Made by a program: the position numbers and the translations under genes
Shown here: piece by piece, positions 43,333-50,758 of the stretch
Layout of the letters: every line of letters begins with the position of its first letter
Position numbering within the stretch: the stretch's first letter is position 1
Notes under the pieces: model-generated
The model's input: the letters and a program-made list of their open reading frames with translations, nothing else
Database searches by the model: none
What the model was told of the DNA's origin: nothing
Assembly: GCF_003353175.1 (NCBI RefSeq)
Contig: NZ_QHKS01000012.1
Location: 124,001-188,000, forward strand
Origin: Paraburkholderia lacunae
GTDB taxonomy: Bacteria > Pseudomonadota > Gammaproteobacteria > Burkholderiales > Burkholderiaceae
Reading direction: 5' to 3'
Length of the DNA stretch: 64,000 bases

Positions 43333-44163
43333 ATGCGTATCGCTATTCGCCACACATCGCAATATCAGTACGATCAGCCGGTTCCTTACGCGTTGCAACG
43401 CCTGAGGTTGCGTCCGCAGTCTTGTCCCGGGCAGACCGTTATCGACTGGCAGGTCACGGTCGACGGCGTCGAGCCGAACATCTCTTACGTGGACGGTCTG
43501 GGTAACCGTGTCGATTTCGTGCGGTACGAACGCAACGCGCGCGAGATTGTCATCGTGGCGGCGGGCACGGTCGACACGGAGGACCGGGCTGGAATCTTCG
43601 GCACGGACGACGGCGTTGCGCCGCCCTGGATCTTCGAGCGCGAGACGCCGCTGACCCGGGCCGGCGAGCAAGTCAAAGCACTGGCTGCCGACCTGCGCGC
43701 CGAAGGCGCGCAGCTTCAGTCGATGCATGCGTTGATGAGTACGATCCACGACCGGATCGCTTATGAGCCCGGCACGACCGAGGTGAGCACGGACGCAGAG
43801 ACGGCTTTGCTCAACCGCCAGGGGGTCTGTCAGGACCACGCGCACGTCTTTATCGCCGTGGCGCGAGCGCTCCATGTGCCGGCCCGCTACGTCTCGGGCT
43901 ATCTCCTGATGGACGGTGTCGCGAAGCAGACGGCGAGCCACGCCTGGGCGGAGGCGTATCTCGACGGACTCGGTTGGGTCGGCTTCGATGCGGCCAACAA
44001 CACGTGTCCGGACGAGCGCTATGTGCGCATCGCCACCGGCCTCGACTATCGCGACGCGATGCCCGTATCCGGGATTCGCACCGGCCAGGGTGCTGAGACG
44101 CTGGCTGTCGAGATCAGCGTTTTGCCGGCCCAAGGTCAAAGCCAGCGCCAGAGTCAAAGCTGA
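43333..44163 (+). CDS. Transglutaminase-like cysteine protease
   Basis: 276 residues. Bacterial transglutaminase N-terminal barrel (RIAIRHTSQYQYDQPVPYALQRLRLRPQ) then the catalytic domain: Cys166 in NRQGVCQDHAHVFIAVARALHVPARYVSGY, His203 in SHAWAEAYLDGLGWVGFDA and Asp219. It is the third gene of the ATP-grasp/alpha-E/TG unit; its ATG at 43333 lies nine bases after the alpha-E stop. In many genomes this trio is followed by the proteasome-like Anbu peptidase; none is seen here (the next gene is a DUF883 protein). Likely a peptide-cleaving or peptide-ligating enzyme. Confidence 0.87.
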   Translation: MRIAIRHTSQYQYDQPVPYALQRLRLRPQSCPGQTVIDWQVTVDGVEPNISYVDGLGNRVDFVRYERNAREIVIVAAGTVDTEDRAGIFGTDDGVAPPWIFERETPLTRAGEQVKALAADLRAEGAQLQSMHALMSTIHDRIAYEPGTTEVSTDAETALLNRQGVCQDHAHVFIAVARALHVPARYVSGYLLMDGVAKQTASHAWAEAYLDGLGWVGFDAANNTCPDERYVRIATGLDYRDAMPVSGIRTGQGAETLAVEISVLPAQGQSQRQSQS

Positions 44164-44244
44164 CGGACTGATGTAACGCCTTATCAGCGGTTGCGCTGGT
44201 GAGGTATGCGTAGATGTTCTTAACCACGCTTGCAGAGAGGCAGT

Positions 44245-44520
44245 ATGTCAAATTTCGGTAGCGCAGTGAGCGATATCAATGGCTCGTCGGAAGACGTTGC
44301 ACACGCTTCCAGCGTGGACGCGGAGCCGGCGTCCGGCAAGGTGCGCGCGCGTCTTAAGCGCGCGCGACAGAAGGCGGCCGATGCGCAGGTCATCGTCGTC
44401 GAGACGGGGCGCAAGTCTGCTCGGGCTGCCAACGACTATGCTCATGACCGTCCATGGACGACGGCCGGCGTGGCCTTGGGTATCGGCGTGCTGATCGGTT
44501 TGTTGATCGGTCGAAAATAG
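44245..44520 (+). CDS. DUF883 (ElaB/YqjD)-family ribosome-associated membrane protein
   Basis: 91 residues. N-terminal half helical and charged (KVRARLKRARQKAADAQVIVVETGRKSARAANDYAHDRPW), C-terminal helix TTAGVALGIGVLIGLLIGRK, the DUF883 layout with a C-tail anchor of the GxxxG type. E. coli homologues bind ribosomes at the inner membrane in stationary phase. The start at 44245 follows GAGAGG. Own promoter space; 80 bp after the transglutaminase. Confidence 0.85.
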   Translation: MSNFGSAVSDINGSSEDVAHASSVDAEPASGKVRARLKRARQKAADAQVIVVETGRKSARAANDYAHDRPWTTAGVALGIGVLIGLLIGRK

Positions 44521-44655
44521 TTCGCCGGGTCACCGGCACATAGAGACACGGCTGGGCCTCGATGCAACTGAAGGGAGCCGGATTCGGCACCTCCGGCTGC
44601 AGGGTTCGGTGCGTCTTGAGATTCGCGACGCCGTTCAGCTTGCTTTTTCCATTTG

Positions 44656-44673
44656 TTTAACTACTATGTTAAA
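44656..44673 (+). promoter_or_regulatory. Inverted repeat, ArsR-type operator candidate
   Basis: TTTAAC-TACTAT-GTTAAA is a 6-bp inverted repeat with a 6-bp spacer, 33 bp before the VOC gene that starts the VOC-ArsR-SRPBCC operon. It is AT-rich in a GC-rich region, as ArsR operators usually are. Confidence 0.5.
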
Positions 44674-44706
44674 TATCAACCAGTAGGTTTACAAAAGGAG
44701 ACTGTC

Positions 44707-45168
44707 ATGAGCGATTCGTTTCATCGTCCTTCGCTGGGTTCGTCGGTGTACTACCAGGACCCGTTTGCCGCGCTTGATTGGCTCGAGAAGGCCTTCGGTT
44801 TCGAGCGTCAGATGGTCGTCACGGACAGCGATGGCCAGTTGGGTCACTCGGAAATGCGTTTCGGCGACAGCTACCTGATGGTCTGCCGCGAGTGGTCGGA
44901 CGATGCGGCGAGTCCAGCCTCGATCGGCGGCAAGAACACGCAGTCGATCCATGTGCAGTTGCACGCAGGCATCGACGAGCATTGCGCACGGGCGCGCGCC
45001 GCGGGGGCCGTCATCACGCGCGAGCCGGCGGATCAGTTCTATGGCGACCGTGTGTATGCGGCGCGCGATCCGGAAGGGCACGTCTGGAGCTTCGGCCAAA
45101 CCGTGCGCAGGGTGTCGCGCGAGGAAGCCGAGCAGGTGAGCGGCCTGAAGATCGAAGGATGGGTGTGA
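44707..45168 (+). CDS. VOC (glyoxalase/bleomycin resistance) protein
   Basis: 153 residues. Two beta-alpha-beta-beta-beta units: SVYYQDPFAALDWLEKAFGFE with SEMRFGDSYLMV, and the second with SIHVQLHAGIDEHCARARAAGA and YAARDPEGHVWSFGQ. The last matches the metal-site Glu/His pattern of vicinal oxygen chelate proteins. The substrate is unknown. AAAAGGAG lies before the ATG at 44707. Followed four bases later by the ArsR gene, which it shares an operon with. Confidence 0.88.
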   Translation: MSDSFHRPSLGSSVYYQDPFAALDWLEKAFGFERQMVVTDSDGQLGHSEMRFGDSYLMVCREWSDDAASPASIGGKNTQSIHVQLHAGIDEHCARARAAGAVITREPADQFYGDRVYAARDPEGHVWSFGQTVRRVSREEAEQVSGLKIEGWV

Positions 45169-45172
45169 GCGC

Positions 45173-45511
45173 ATGGGACTGTCTGTCAGCGCATCGCTTG
45201 ATCGCACTCTGGCCGCGTTAGCCGATCCGAGCCGGCGTCAGGTGGTCGATCTGCTCAGCCGGCAGCCGATGCGCGCCGGTGAACTCGCGCAAGCCGCCGG
45301 CCTGAGCCCGCAAGCGATGAGCCGGCATTTGCGGGTCTTGCGTTCGAGCGAGTTGATCGAAGAATCGCACGACGGCGTCGACGCGCGTGTGCGCCTCTAC
45401 GTATTGAGGTCGGCGCCGATGAGCGAACTGAAGGCCTGGCTCGAACAGACCGAAGCCATGTGGTCCGCGCAATTGCTGTCGTTCAAGGCGCATGCGGAGC
45501 GGCAAGCATGA
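45173..45511 (+). CDS. ArsR-family HTH regulator
   Basis: 112 residues: LAALADPSRRQVVDLLSRQPMRAGELAQAAGLSPQAMSRHLRVLRSSELIEESHDGVDARVRLYVL is a winged helix-turn-helix of the ArsR type with no conserved metal cysteines. It follows the VOC gene and its stop overlaps the SRPBCC ATG (45508-45511), a classic VOC-ArsR-SRPBCC operon in which ArsR represses its own operon, presumably at the 44656-44673 repeat. Confidence 0.88.
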   Translation: MGLSVSASLDRTLAALADPSRRQVVDLLSRQPMRAGELAQAAGLSPQAMSRHLRVLRSSELIEESHDGVDARVRLYVLRSAPMSELKAWLEQTEAMWSAQLLSFKAHAERQA

Positions 45512-46002
45512 GTTCGCGCGTGCAGGTGTCGTTACGCGTCGCGGTCTCGCCGCTACGCGCGTTCGACGTATTCACGCGCGAGATCGGCACATGGTGGCGG
45601 CCGAACGGGCTGTTTCAGTTCACGCCGCAAGGCGCGGGCGTGCTGTCGTTTGAACTGCCCCTCGCGCCCGGCGAGCCTGGCCGTCTGATCGAAACGCAGC
45701 CGGACGGCAGCGTGTTCGAGATCGGCCGCGTGACGGCCTGGGAGCCGGGCCGGCTGTTGGCGTTCGGCTGGGCTCAGGCCAGCTTCACCGATGCGCAGCA
45801 CACGCATGTGGAGGTGCGATTCGAAGCGATCGGCGACGAAACGCGCGTGACAGTCGAGCATCGAGGCTGGGACACGGTGCCGAAAGACCATGTGGCGCGC
45901 CATCATTTCCCCGATCGCGTCTTTCTGCTGCGGCACGGCGAATGGTGGCAGGCCTTGCTGGCGTCGATGCGTGCGGCGGCGTTGCAAGGCTGCGCACCAT
46001 GA
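45508..46002 (+). CDS. SRPBCC (AHSA1-like) domain protein
   Basis: 164 residues; START-like fold: VQVSLRVAVSPLRAFDVFTREIGTWWRP, GRVTAWEPGRLLAFGWA, VEVRFEAIGDETRVTVEHRGWD, and a C-terminal helix WWQALLASMRAAAL. AHSA1 domains bind hydrophobic ligands or Hsp90-type partners. ATGA overlap with the ArsR gene at 45508-45511 shows translational coupling. Its role in the operon is unknown. Confidence 0.87.
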   Translation: MSSRVQVSLRVAVSPLRAFDVFTREIGTWWRPNGLFQFTPQGAGVLSFELPLAPGEPGRLIETQPDGSVFEIGRVTAWEPGRLLAFGWAQASFTDAQHTHVEVRFEAIGDETRVTVEHRGWDTVPKDHVARHHFPDRVFLLRHGEWWQALLASMRAAALQGCAP

Positions 46003-46081
46003 GCGCGGCCGGAACCAGCGTCGGCGCGTCGCGATGGCAGTTGCCACTCACGCCGTGAGCGTGGCGCTGGCGCGGTGGGTG

Positions 46082-46141
46082 ATTCTGAACGCATGGATTG
46101 AACATGTGGTCGGTCCATTCGATTTTGCTGTTCTCGCTCAT
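46082..46141 (-). pseudogene. N-terminal relic of a DUF5131 (phage Gp37-like) protein
   Basis: The minus strand reads MSENSKIEWTDHMFNP, the exact style of the first residues of the phage Gp37/DUF5131 radical-SAM-like family (MSENSKIEWTDHTFNPW). The conserved GC-x-K...C that should follow is absent; after residue 17 the sequence is unrelated. The start codon overlaps the promoter motif of the next plus-strand gene. Confidence 0.65.
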
Positions 46142-46150
46142 GCTACGATT
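46142..46150 (+). promoter_or_regulatory. Shared promoter element 1 (GCTACGATT)
   Basis: TGCTACGATT, an extended -10-like element (TG-N-TACGAT), begins 35 bp before the ATG at 46177. The same element at the same distance precedes the zinc-ribbon gene at 46682 and a truncated frame at 47137. Confidence 0.5.
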
Positions 46151-46176
46151 CCTTCAAGTTCTGGATGGAGACTGTC

Positions 46177-46428
46177 ATGTGGGACAAAATCGAACACGAC
46201 GGGTACGAAGTCTGGGTCCTGCCGATCCTTGCATACGGTCCGCCGGCTCCAGCCACCTTGTGGCATTACTCGGCGTACATCTGTCGCCACGGTGCCGATG
46301 CCCACCTGGTCGGGCAGAGCATTCGCTTCGATGAACTTGTCGCCACGTTTCACAGTGAAGAAGAGGCCCGCGAGGCTGGGTATGTCGAAGGCAAGCGGCG
46401 CGTCGACATGATTGTCAAAGGCGGTTGA
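46177..46428 (+). CDS. Small hypothetical protein, 83 residues
   Basis: MWDKIEHDGYEVWVLPILAYG, then LWHYSAYICRHGADAHLVGQ and VATFHSEEEAREAGYVEGKRRVDMIVKGG. Mixed alpha/beta with a conserved-looking YEV-W...YS-Y-I strand pair; it may be distantly related to the 72-residue protein at 46877 (both begin with a short strand-rich domain and end in EEAREAG/DAFEAAR). The ATG at 46177 has GGAGACTGTC upstream. Small genes of this kind recur in Burkholderia accessory regions; no family name. Confidence 0.6.
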   Translation: MWDKIEHDGYEVWVLPILAYGPPAPATLWHYSAYICRHGADAHLVGQSIRFDELVATFHSEEEAREAGYVEGKRRVDMIVKGG

Positions 46429-46646
46429 TCGTTTCCGGTGCTCTCGCGTCGGTTGGCTTTGCCATGTCAAACGCAAGCGAGGCGTGGTGCTGCAGGCCTT
46501 CGTAGTACGCAGCCGCGATAACGCCCCACAATGGATTGCGCGCAAGGTTACGCCGGGTGGAGGGGCCTGCAATTCGCAGATGCCAGCCCATGTTTTTGTA
46601 GTAGTTTCACGGTGTGTCTCCGGGTGCACTGCCTGCTGGCCGTCAT

Positions 46647-46655
46647 GCTAGGATT
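46647..46655 (+). promoter_or_regulatory. Shared promoter element 2 (GCTAGGATT)
   Basis: ATGCTAGGATTCCTTCAGG, nearly identical to the stretch at 46140-46158, 35 bp before the ATG at 46682. Confidence 0.5.
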
Positions 46656-46681
46656 CCTTCAGGAAACCGCCGGGGGCCGAC

Positions 46682-46855
46682 ATGTGGACCTGCCGAAACT
46701 GCGATGCGCGGTACGACTTCGATCAGGTCGCACCGGAAGTCGATGATCAAGGATTCTTTTTCCTCTGCCCAGCCTGTGACTACAGGAACAAGCTCGTGAG
46801 TCTCGGCCGGGACGCCAGCGGGAACTTGCAACTAGTTCAACGCGACGACGAATAG
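46682..46855 (+). CDS. Zinc-ribbon protein, 57 residues
   Basis: MWTCRNCDARYDFDQ followed by GFFFLCPACDYRNKL: two CxxC knuckles (C4/C7 and C29/C32) 25 residues apart, a typical zinc ribbon. The acidic tail ends LVQRDDE. Such proteins usually bind nucleic acids or partners; function is unknown. The ATG has GGGGGCCG upstream. It is under 60 codons. It shares promoter element 2. Confidence 0.7.
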   Translation: MWTCRNCDARYDFDQVAPEVDDQGFFFLCPACDYRNKLVSLGRDASGNLQLVQRDDE

Positions 46856-46876
46856 AGCGCCCTTCTGGAGGTGGTC

Positions 46877-47095
46877 ATGCAATTCGACTACAAGGAGTTC
46901 CACATCGACGCGTCGCCGCTTGATGAAGGCGGTCGCTACTACGGTCGCGCAAAGATTTACCGGCGCTCCACCGTAGGTGGCGAGGTCGTCGAAGTGAAGT
47001 ACTCAGGTGACCTTGGGGACTACCCGTCCGATGCTGACGCGTTCGAGGCGGCGCGGCACTGGGCGATCCAGTGGTGCGACGAACACGGCGTTTAA
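46877..47095 (+). CDS. Small hypothetical protein, 72 residues
   Basis: MQFDYKEFHIDASPLDEGGRYYGRAKIYRR, then a Gly/Asp loop and YPSDADAFEAARHWAIQWCDE. Strand-strand-helix pattern, soluble. GGAGG sits before the ATG at 46877. It follows the zinc-ribbon gene with no promoter element of its own, so the two are probably cotranscribed. No family name. Confidence 0.6.
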   Translation: MQFDYKEFHIDASPLDEGGRYYGRAKIYRRSTVGGEVVEVKYSGDLGDYPSDADAFEAARHWAIQWCDEHGV

Positions 47096-47102
47096 ACCGC
47101 GC

Positions 47103-47111
47103 GCTACGATT
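47103..47111 (+). promoter_or_regulatory. Shared promoter element 3 (GCTACGATT)
   Basis: Third copy, 34 bp before an ATG at 47137 that opens only 11 codons (MATHIASWRSP, stop), apparently a truncated member of the small-gene array. Confidence 0.4.
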
Positions 47112-47154
47112 TTCGGCACCGGGAACGGAAATCGTCATGGCCACGCACATCGCG

Positions 47155-47823
47155 TCATGGCGATCTCCGTGACTTTAAGTCGGCGCGCAGCCGGCGATTG
47201 ACGAAACGCCACGCTGCGCTCGCCAGCAACGATCCGACACCGAGCCCCACGCCCAGCAGCACGATCGAACTCATATGGTCACGCACCAGCGGCACGTTGC
47301 CGAACAGGTAACCTGCCGCCACCAGCGACACGATCCACAGCGCCGCGCCGGCCGTGACGAACGACACGAAACGGGCGAACGTCATGCGCGAGACACCGGC
47401 GACGAACGGCGCGAACGTGCGCACCACCGCGATGAACGGCGACAGCAGGAAAGTCAGGCCGCCGCGCGCTTCGTAGAAGGCATGCGCTTTATGTAGCGCA
47501 TGTTTGTCGAGCCAGCGATAGTCGGCGGTATAGACTTTTTCGCCGATCGCGCGGCCGAACCCGTAATCGACGATGCTGCCGGCCACGGTCGCGGCAAACA
47601 ACACCGGAATCACGATCCAGACATTCAGCGCGCCGGTGGCGGCGAGACCGCCGCAAATGAAAATCAGCGGGTCGCCCGGCAGGAAGAACAGCGGCAGGAA
47701 GCCGATCTCGACGAACACGACGAGAAACAGCATCGCGTAGACGGCGGTGCCGTATTGCACGATCAGGCTGCTCAGGTGCTGGTCGAAGTGCAGGGCGACC
47801 TGCAGCAGATGCATCAGATCCAT
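47155..47823 (-). CDS. DedA-family membrane protein
   Basis: 222 residues. DedA/SNARE-associated signature: FVEIGFLPLFFLPGDPLIFICGGLA, then YGFGRAIGEK, LSPFIAVVRTFAPFVAGVSRMTFARFVSF (the conserved F-x-R-x-x-P...G family motif R-x-F-x-P-x-x-A-G), several helices. DedA proteins flip undecaprenyl phosphate or other lipids and depend on the proton gradient; this copy's substrate is not known. The start at 47823 follows a normal first helix; divergent from the GNAT gene. Confidence 0.9.
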   Translation of the reverse strand: MDLMHLLQVALHFDQHLSSLIVQYGTAVYAMLFLVVFVEIGFLPLFFLPGDPLIFICGGLAATGALNVWIVIPVLFAATVAGSIVDYGFGRAIGEKVYTADYRWLDKHALHKAHAFYEARGGLTFLLSPFIAVVRTFAPFVAGVSRMTFARFVSFVTAGAALWIVSLVAAGYLFGNVPLVRDHMSSIVLLGVGLGVGSLLASAAWRFVNRRLRADLKSRRSP

Positions 47824-47982
47824 CTTGGGTCGAACGGGAATTCAGGTGTTCAGGAGTGTAGTCCCGCCACGGCCCATGCACCTGTTTATTTCAACGTGAT
47901 GATGTCAATATCGAGGCCCGTCGCTCCAGAAAAACGCCCCCGAAAGCTCATGAATCGCTCACGAATCACTCACGAAACGCCC

Positions 47983-48510
47983 ATGCAACAAGCTCGCACC
48001 GTCACCTTCCGTTTTGCCGCGCTGCACGATGCCGAGTCCATCCGGAGCATCGAATACGAGGCCGGTCTGCGCTTTGCCAGCGTCGGCATGGCCGGTATCG
48101 CCGATGCGCCGCCGATGGAGATGACCCTCGTCAACCGCAAGATCGACGCGCAGCAGATCGTCGTCGCCGTGGCCGCCGGCGAAACGTGCGTTGGGTTCGT
48201 GATGTTCGAGCCGCAGCCGACCAGGTTCTACGTCCAGGAACTCGATGTACTCACGGCGTATGCCGGGCAGCGCATCGGTGCGGCGCTGGTCGAGCAGGTT
48301 GCGCAACTCGCGCGCGCTCAACAGGTGATGCAACTCACGTTGTCGACCTTTCGCGAGGTGCCGTGGAACGCGCCGTATTATCGGCGGCTCGGCTTTCGCG
48401 ATATCGAAGAAGCTGAACTCGACGCGGCGTTGATCGCGCGGCGCGACGCGCATATTGCCCGCGGACTCGACGAATCGAAACGCGTGTTCATGCGACGCGA
48501 TCTCGCATGA
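47983..48510 (+). CDS. GNAT-family N-acetyltransferase
   Basis: 175 residues. GNAT core: VTFRFAALHDAESIRSIEYEAG, VGFVMFEPQ, then the acetyl-CoA loop TAYAGQRIGAALVEQVAQLARAQ (Q/R-x-x-G-x-G/A variant QRIGAA) and VPWNAPYYRRLGFRDIEE, the typical GF motif. It acetylates an unknown amine. The start at 47983 is taken without a clear ribosome site; an ATG 33 bases upstream (MNRSRITHET) is possible. Ends before a strong terminator. Confidence 0.88.
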   Translation: MQQARTVTFRFAALHDAESIRSIEYEAGLRFASVGMAGIADAPPMEMTLVNRKIDAQQIVVAVAAGETCVGFVMFEPQPTRFYVQELDVLTAYAGQRIGAALVEQVAQLARAQQVMQLTLSTFREVPWNAPYYRRLGFRDIEEAELDAALIARRDAHIARGLDESKRVFMRRDLA

Positions 48511-48549
48511 AGCGGGCGGTGCGCGCGGAGTTCGCATCGGGTGGCGCAT

Positions 48550-48604
48550 AAAAAATGCGGCGGGTGTAACCGGATTTCACTCCGCCTACACCCGCCGCGC
48601 GTTT
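48550..48604. terminator. Bidirectional terminator between GNAT and OYE genes
   Basis: GCGGCGGGTGTA and TACACCCGCCGC form a perfect 12-bp stem (48557-48568 and 48587-48598) with an 18-base loop, flanked by an A run on the left (TAAAAAA) and TTTT on the right, so it can terminate both convergent genes. Confidence 0.8.
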
Positions 48605-48671
48605 TCTGCAGCCTACTTCCGCTAACCAGCCGTTTTAATGCAGCAGCCTATGCCTGCGCCGGCTCCGCGGC

Positions 48672-49733
48672 TTACTCCACCGTTTCCAGCGTCGGATAAT
48701 CGATGTAGCCGGTCTCGCCGCGCGCATAGTACGTTGCCGGATTCGGCTTGTTCAACGGCGCATTCGTTGCAAAGCGGCGCACCAGATCCGGATTCGCGAT
48801 GAACAGTTGACCCCACGCCACCGCGTCCGCTTCACCGGCGTCGAGCACTTGCTGCGCGGTTTCCTTGGTGAACTTTTCGTTGGCGATGTACGGGCCGCCG
48901 AACGCCTTCTTCAGTTGCGGGCCGAGACGGTCTTCGCCGAGCGCTTCGCGTGCGGCGATGAACGCGATCTTGCGCTTGCCGAGCTCACGCGCCACGTAGC
49001 CGAAGGTGCCGGCCGGATCGGAATCGCCCATCGTATGCGCGTCGCGGCGCGGTGCGAGGTGCACGCCGACACGGTTGGCACCCCAAACGTCGATACACGC
49101 GTCGGTGATTTCGAGCAGCAGGCGGGCGCGGTTTTCGATCGGACCGCCGTAGGCGTCGGTGCGCTTGTTGGTGCTGTCCTGCAGGAACTGGTCGAGCAGA
49201 TAACCGTTCGCGCCGTGGATTTCGACGCCGTCGAAACCGGCCTGTTTCGCGTTTTCAGCGCCCTTGCGGAACGCGTCGACCACGCCGGCGATTTCATCGA
49301 GTTCCAGCGCGCGCGGCGTCACATAAGCGCGCTCCGGTCGCACGAGGCTAACGTGGCCTTGAGCGGGGATCGCACTGGGCGCGACCGGCAGTTCGCCGTT
49401 CAGGAACAGCGGGTCTGAAATACGGCCGACGTGCCACAGTTGCAGGAAAATCTTGCCGCCGGCGGCGTGCACGGCGTTCGTGACGATTTTCCAGCCTTCG
49501 ACCTGTTCCTGCGACCAGATGCCCGGCGTTTCGGCATAGCCCACGCCTTGCGGCGTCACCGACGTCGCTTCGCTGATGATTAGCCCGGCCGTGGCGCGTT
49601 CGGCGTAGTACGTCGCCATCAGCTCGTTCGGCACGCGGATTTCGCCGGCGCGTTGACGCGTGAGCGGCGCCATGATGATGCGGTTCGGCAACGTGATGTC
49701 GCCAATCTGGAGCGGGTCAAAAAGAGTCGGCAT
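48672..49733 (-). CDS. nemA: Alkene reductase, old yellow enzyme family
   Basis: 353 residues; FMN-dependent enzyme that reduces alpha,beta-unsaturated carbonyls, nitro esters or maleimides with NADPH. LGRAP-like start (MPTLFDPLQIGDITLPNRIIMAPLTRQR), the active-site pair in EIHGANGYLLDQFLQDSTNKRTDAYGG (His and Asn), and the phosphate-binding GQLFIANPDL...ETGYIDYPTL near the end are all present. It follows an ArsR-type regulator gene, 86 bp apart in the same direction, so the pair forms an electrophile- or stress-responsive unit. Confidence 0.92.
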   Translation of the reverse strand: MPTLFDPLQIGDITLPNRIIMAPLTRQRAGEIRVPNELMATYYAERATAGLIISEATSVTPQGVGYAETPGIWSQEQVEGWKIVTNAVHAAGGKIFLQLWHVGRISDPLFLNGELPVAPSAIPAQGHVSLVRPERAYVTPRALELDEIAGVVDAFRKGAENAKQAGFDGVEIHGANGYLLDQFLQDSTNKRTDAYGGPIENRARLLLEITDACIDVWGANRVGVHLAPRRDAHTMGDSDPAGTFGYVARELGKRKIAFIAAREALGEDRLGPQLKKAFGGPYIANEKFTKETAQQVLDAGEADAVAWGQLFIANPDLVRRFATNAPLNKPNPATYYARGETGYIDYPTLETVE

Positions 49734-49819
49734 AAGAGTTCACCTTTCCTGGCGGGCGCACGGCCCGAGGCTTAAAAAAACAGCGTGATGAAAGAAGCGC
49801 GGCGACGCGGATGGGCCAC

Positions 49820-50122
49820 TCAGAGTTCGGCGTTCATGTGCTCGAGAAACGCCTGAATGACGGGCTCATTGCGTTTGAAAAACACCCATTGACCGACTCG
49901 CTTCGACGTGACGAGGCCCGCGCGCTGCAAGGCGGCAAGGTGCGCCGACACGGTCGACTGCGACAGGCCGCAGTGCGCGTCGATCTTGCCGGCGCACACA
50001 CCGTGATCGAGCGGCAGTTCCTGGTCGCCGAAATGCGCGTACGGCTCCCGCAGCCAGCCGAGAATCTCCCGGCGCACGGGGTTGGCAAGCGCTTTGTGAA
50101 TCGCGTCGATGTCGAGCGTCAT
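49820..50122 (-). CDS. ArsR-family HTH regulator of the OYE gene
   Basis: 100 residues. IHKALANPVRREILGWLREP and GLSQSTVSAHLAALQRAGLVTSKRVGQWVFFKRNE form the winged helix-turn-helix. Two Cys (GVCAGKIDAHCGLS) flank the recognition region, a possible thiol sensor for electrophiles, in keeping with the downstream OYE enzyme. ATG at 50122. A palindrome-like ATATCG-N8-CGATAT lies 80 bp upstream. Confidence 0.87.
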   Translation of the reverse strand: MTLDIDAIHKALANPVRREILGWLREPYAHFGDQELPLDHGVCAGKIDAHCGLSQSTVSAHLAALQRAGLVTSKRVGQWVFFKRNEPVIQAFLEHMNAEL

Positions 50123-50202
50123 CTGGGTGGCTCAAATCATGAACAACAAACAGATGTGGCGCCGGTCGGCTCACGCATCTGCATCGCTACGAGACGAATC
50201 AT

Positions 50203-50222
50203 ATATCGGATTTTAACGATAT
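50203..50222 (-). promoter_or_regulatory. Inverted repeat upstream of the ArsR-OYE operon
   Basis: ATATCG-N8-CGATAT is a 6-bp inverted repeat with an AT-rich spacer, a plausible ArsR operator, though 80 bp from the ATG. Confidence 0.4.
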
Positions 50223-50272
50223 GCTTGAAGCCATTACAGTCCGTGGGGTCGATAGGTGTCGACGCACAAAAA

Positions 50273-50455
50273 GGTCTGTGCGTCCCGGAAATCGCCACGG
50301 GGATCAAGGGGCAGACGCAGATGCAATCGGCACCGACCGTCGAGCAGCATTTCGCCGCGCTCCGCCACCTGTTCGACCTGCCCGTGCGCAGTCAGATCAT
50401 CCCGGACAATCCGGCGCGTCGGCGCGCAGACCGGCTGCGCCGCATCGACCTATAA
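50273..50455 (+). pseudogene. Relic of a tyrosine recombinase (phage-type integrase)
   Basis: The frame reads KGQTQMQSAPTVEQHFAALRHLFD then LPVRSQIIPDNPARRRADRL and stops. This matches the N-terminal SAM-like core-binding region of XerC-type integrases (TVxQHLAALRxLFDWL...GxVIxxNPA). The catalytic domain is missing and no start or ribosome site is present. It ends in the TATAAT box used by the parDE promoter. Confidence 0.7.
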
Positions 50456-50456
50456 T
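50451..50456 (+). promoter_or_regulatory. Consensus -10 box for parDE
   Basis: TATAAT, perfect match, 45 bp before the parD start. A -35 box is not evident. The stop codon of the integrase relic (TAA) is part of this box. Confidence 0.55.
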
Positions 50457-50500
50457 ATTTTTTGGGGGGTATGCGCGCATGAACGTTCCGGGGTATGGCC

Positions 50501-50758
50501 ATGATCAACGCGGATCTCGGGGAACAGCTTGAAGACTACGTCGCGAAGTTGGTTAAGTCGGGTCGCTACGGCTCGGAGAGCGAGGTGCTGCGCGAAGGCG
50601 TGAAGCTCATTCAGGATCGCGAAATGCAACTCGCCGCACTGGATGCGGTCATCGATCGCGGCATCGTCGATTCGGAGGCAGGACGGGGCAAGCCGGCCGG
50701 AGATGTGTTCGACAGGCTTGAAGCAAAGTATCGTGCGATGGCGAGCACCAGGCAATGA
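50501..50758 (+). CDS. parD: ParD-family antitoxin
   Basis: 85 residues from MINADLGEQLEDYVAKLVKSGRYGSESEVLREGVKLIQDRE, a ribbon-helix-helix DNA-binding domain of the ParD type, followed by an acidic/charged tail (DRGIVDSEAGRGKPAGDVFDRLEAKYRAMASTRQ) that binds the toxin. The ATG at 50501 has GGGGTATGGCC upstream; ATG at 50495 is an alternative. Its stop overlaps parE by four bases, the normal arrangement. Represses its own operon in known cases. Confidence 0.9.
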   Translation: MINADLGEQLEDYVAKLVKSGRYGSESEVLREGVKLIQDREMQLAALDAVIDRGIVDSEAGRGKPAGDVFDRLEAKYRAMASTRQ

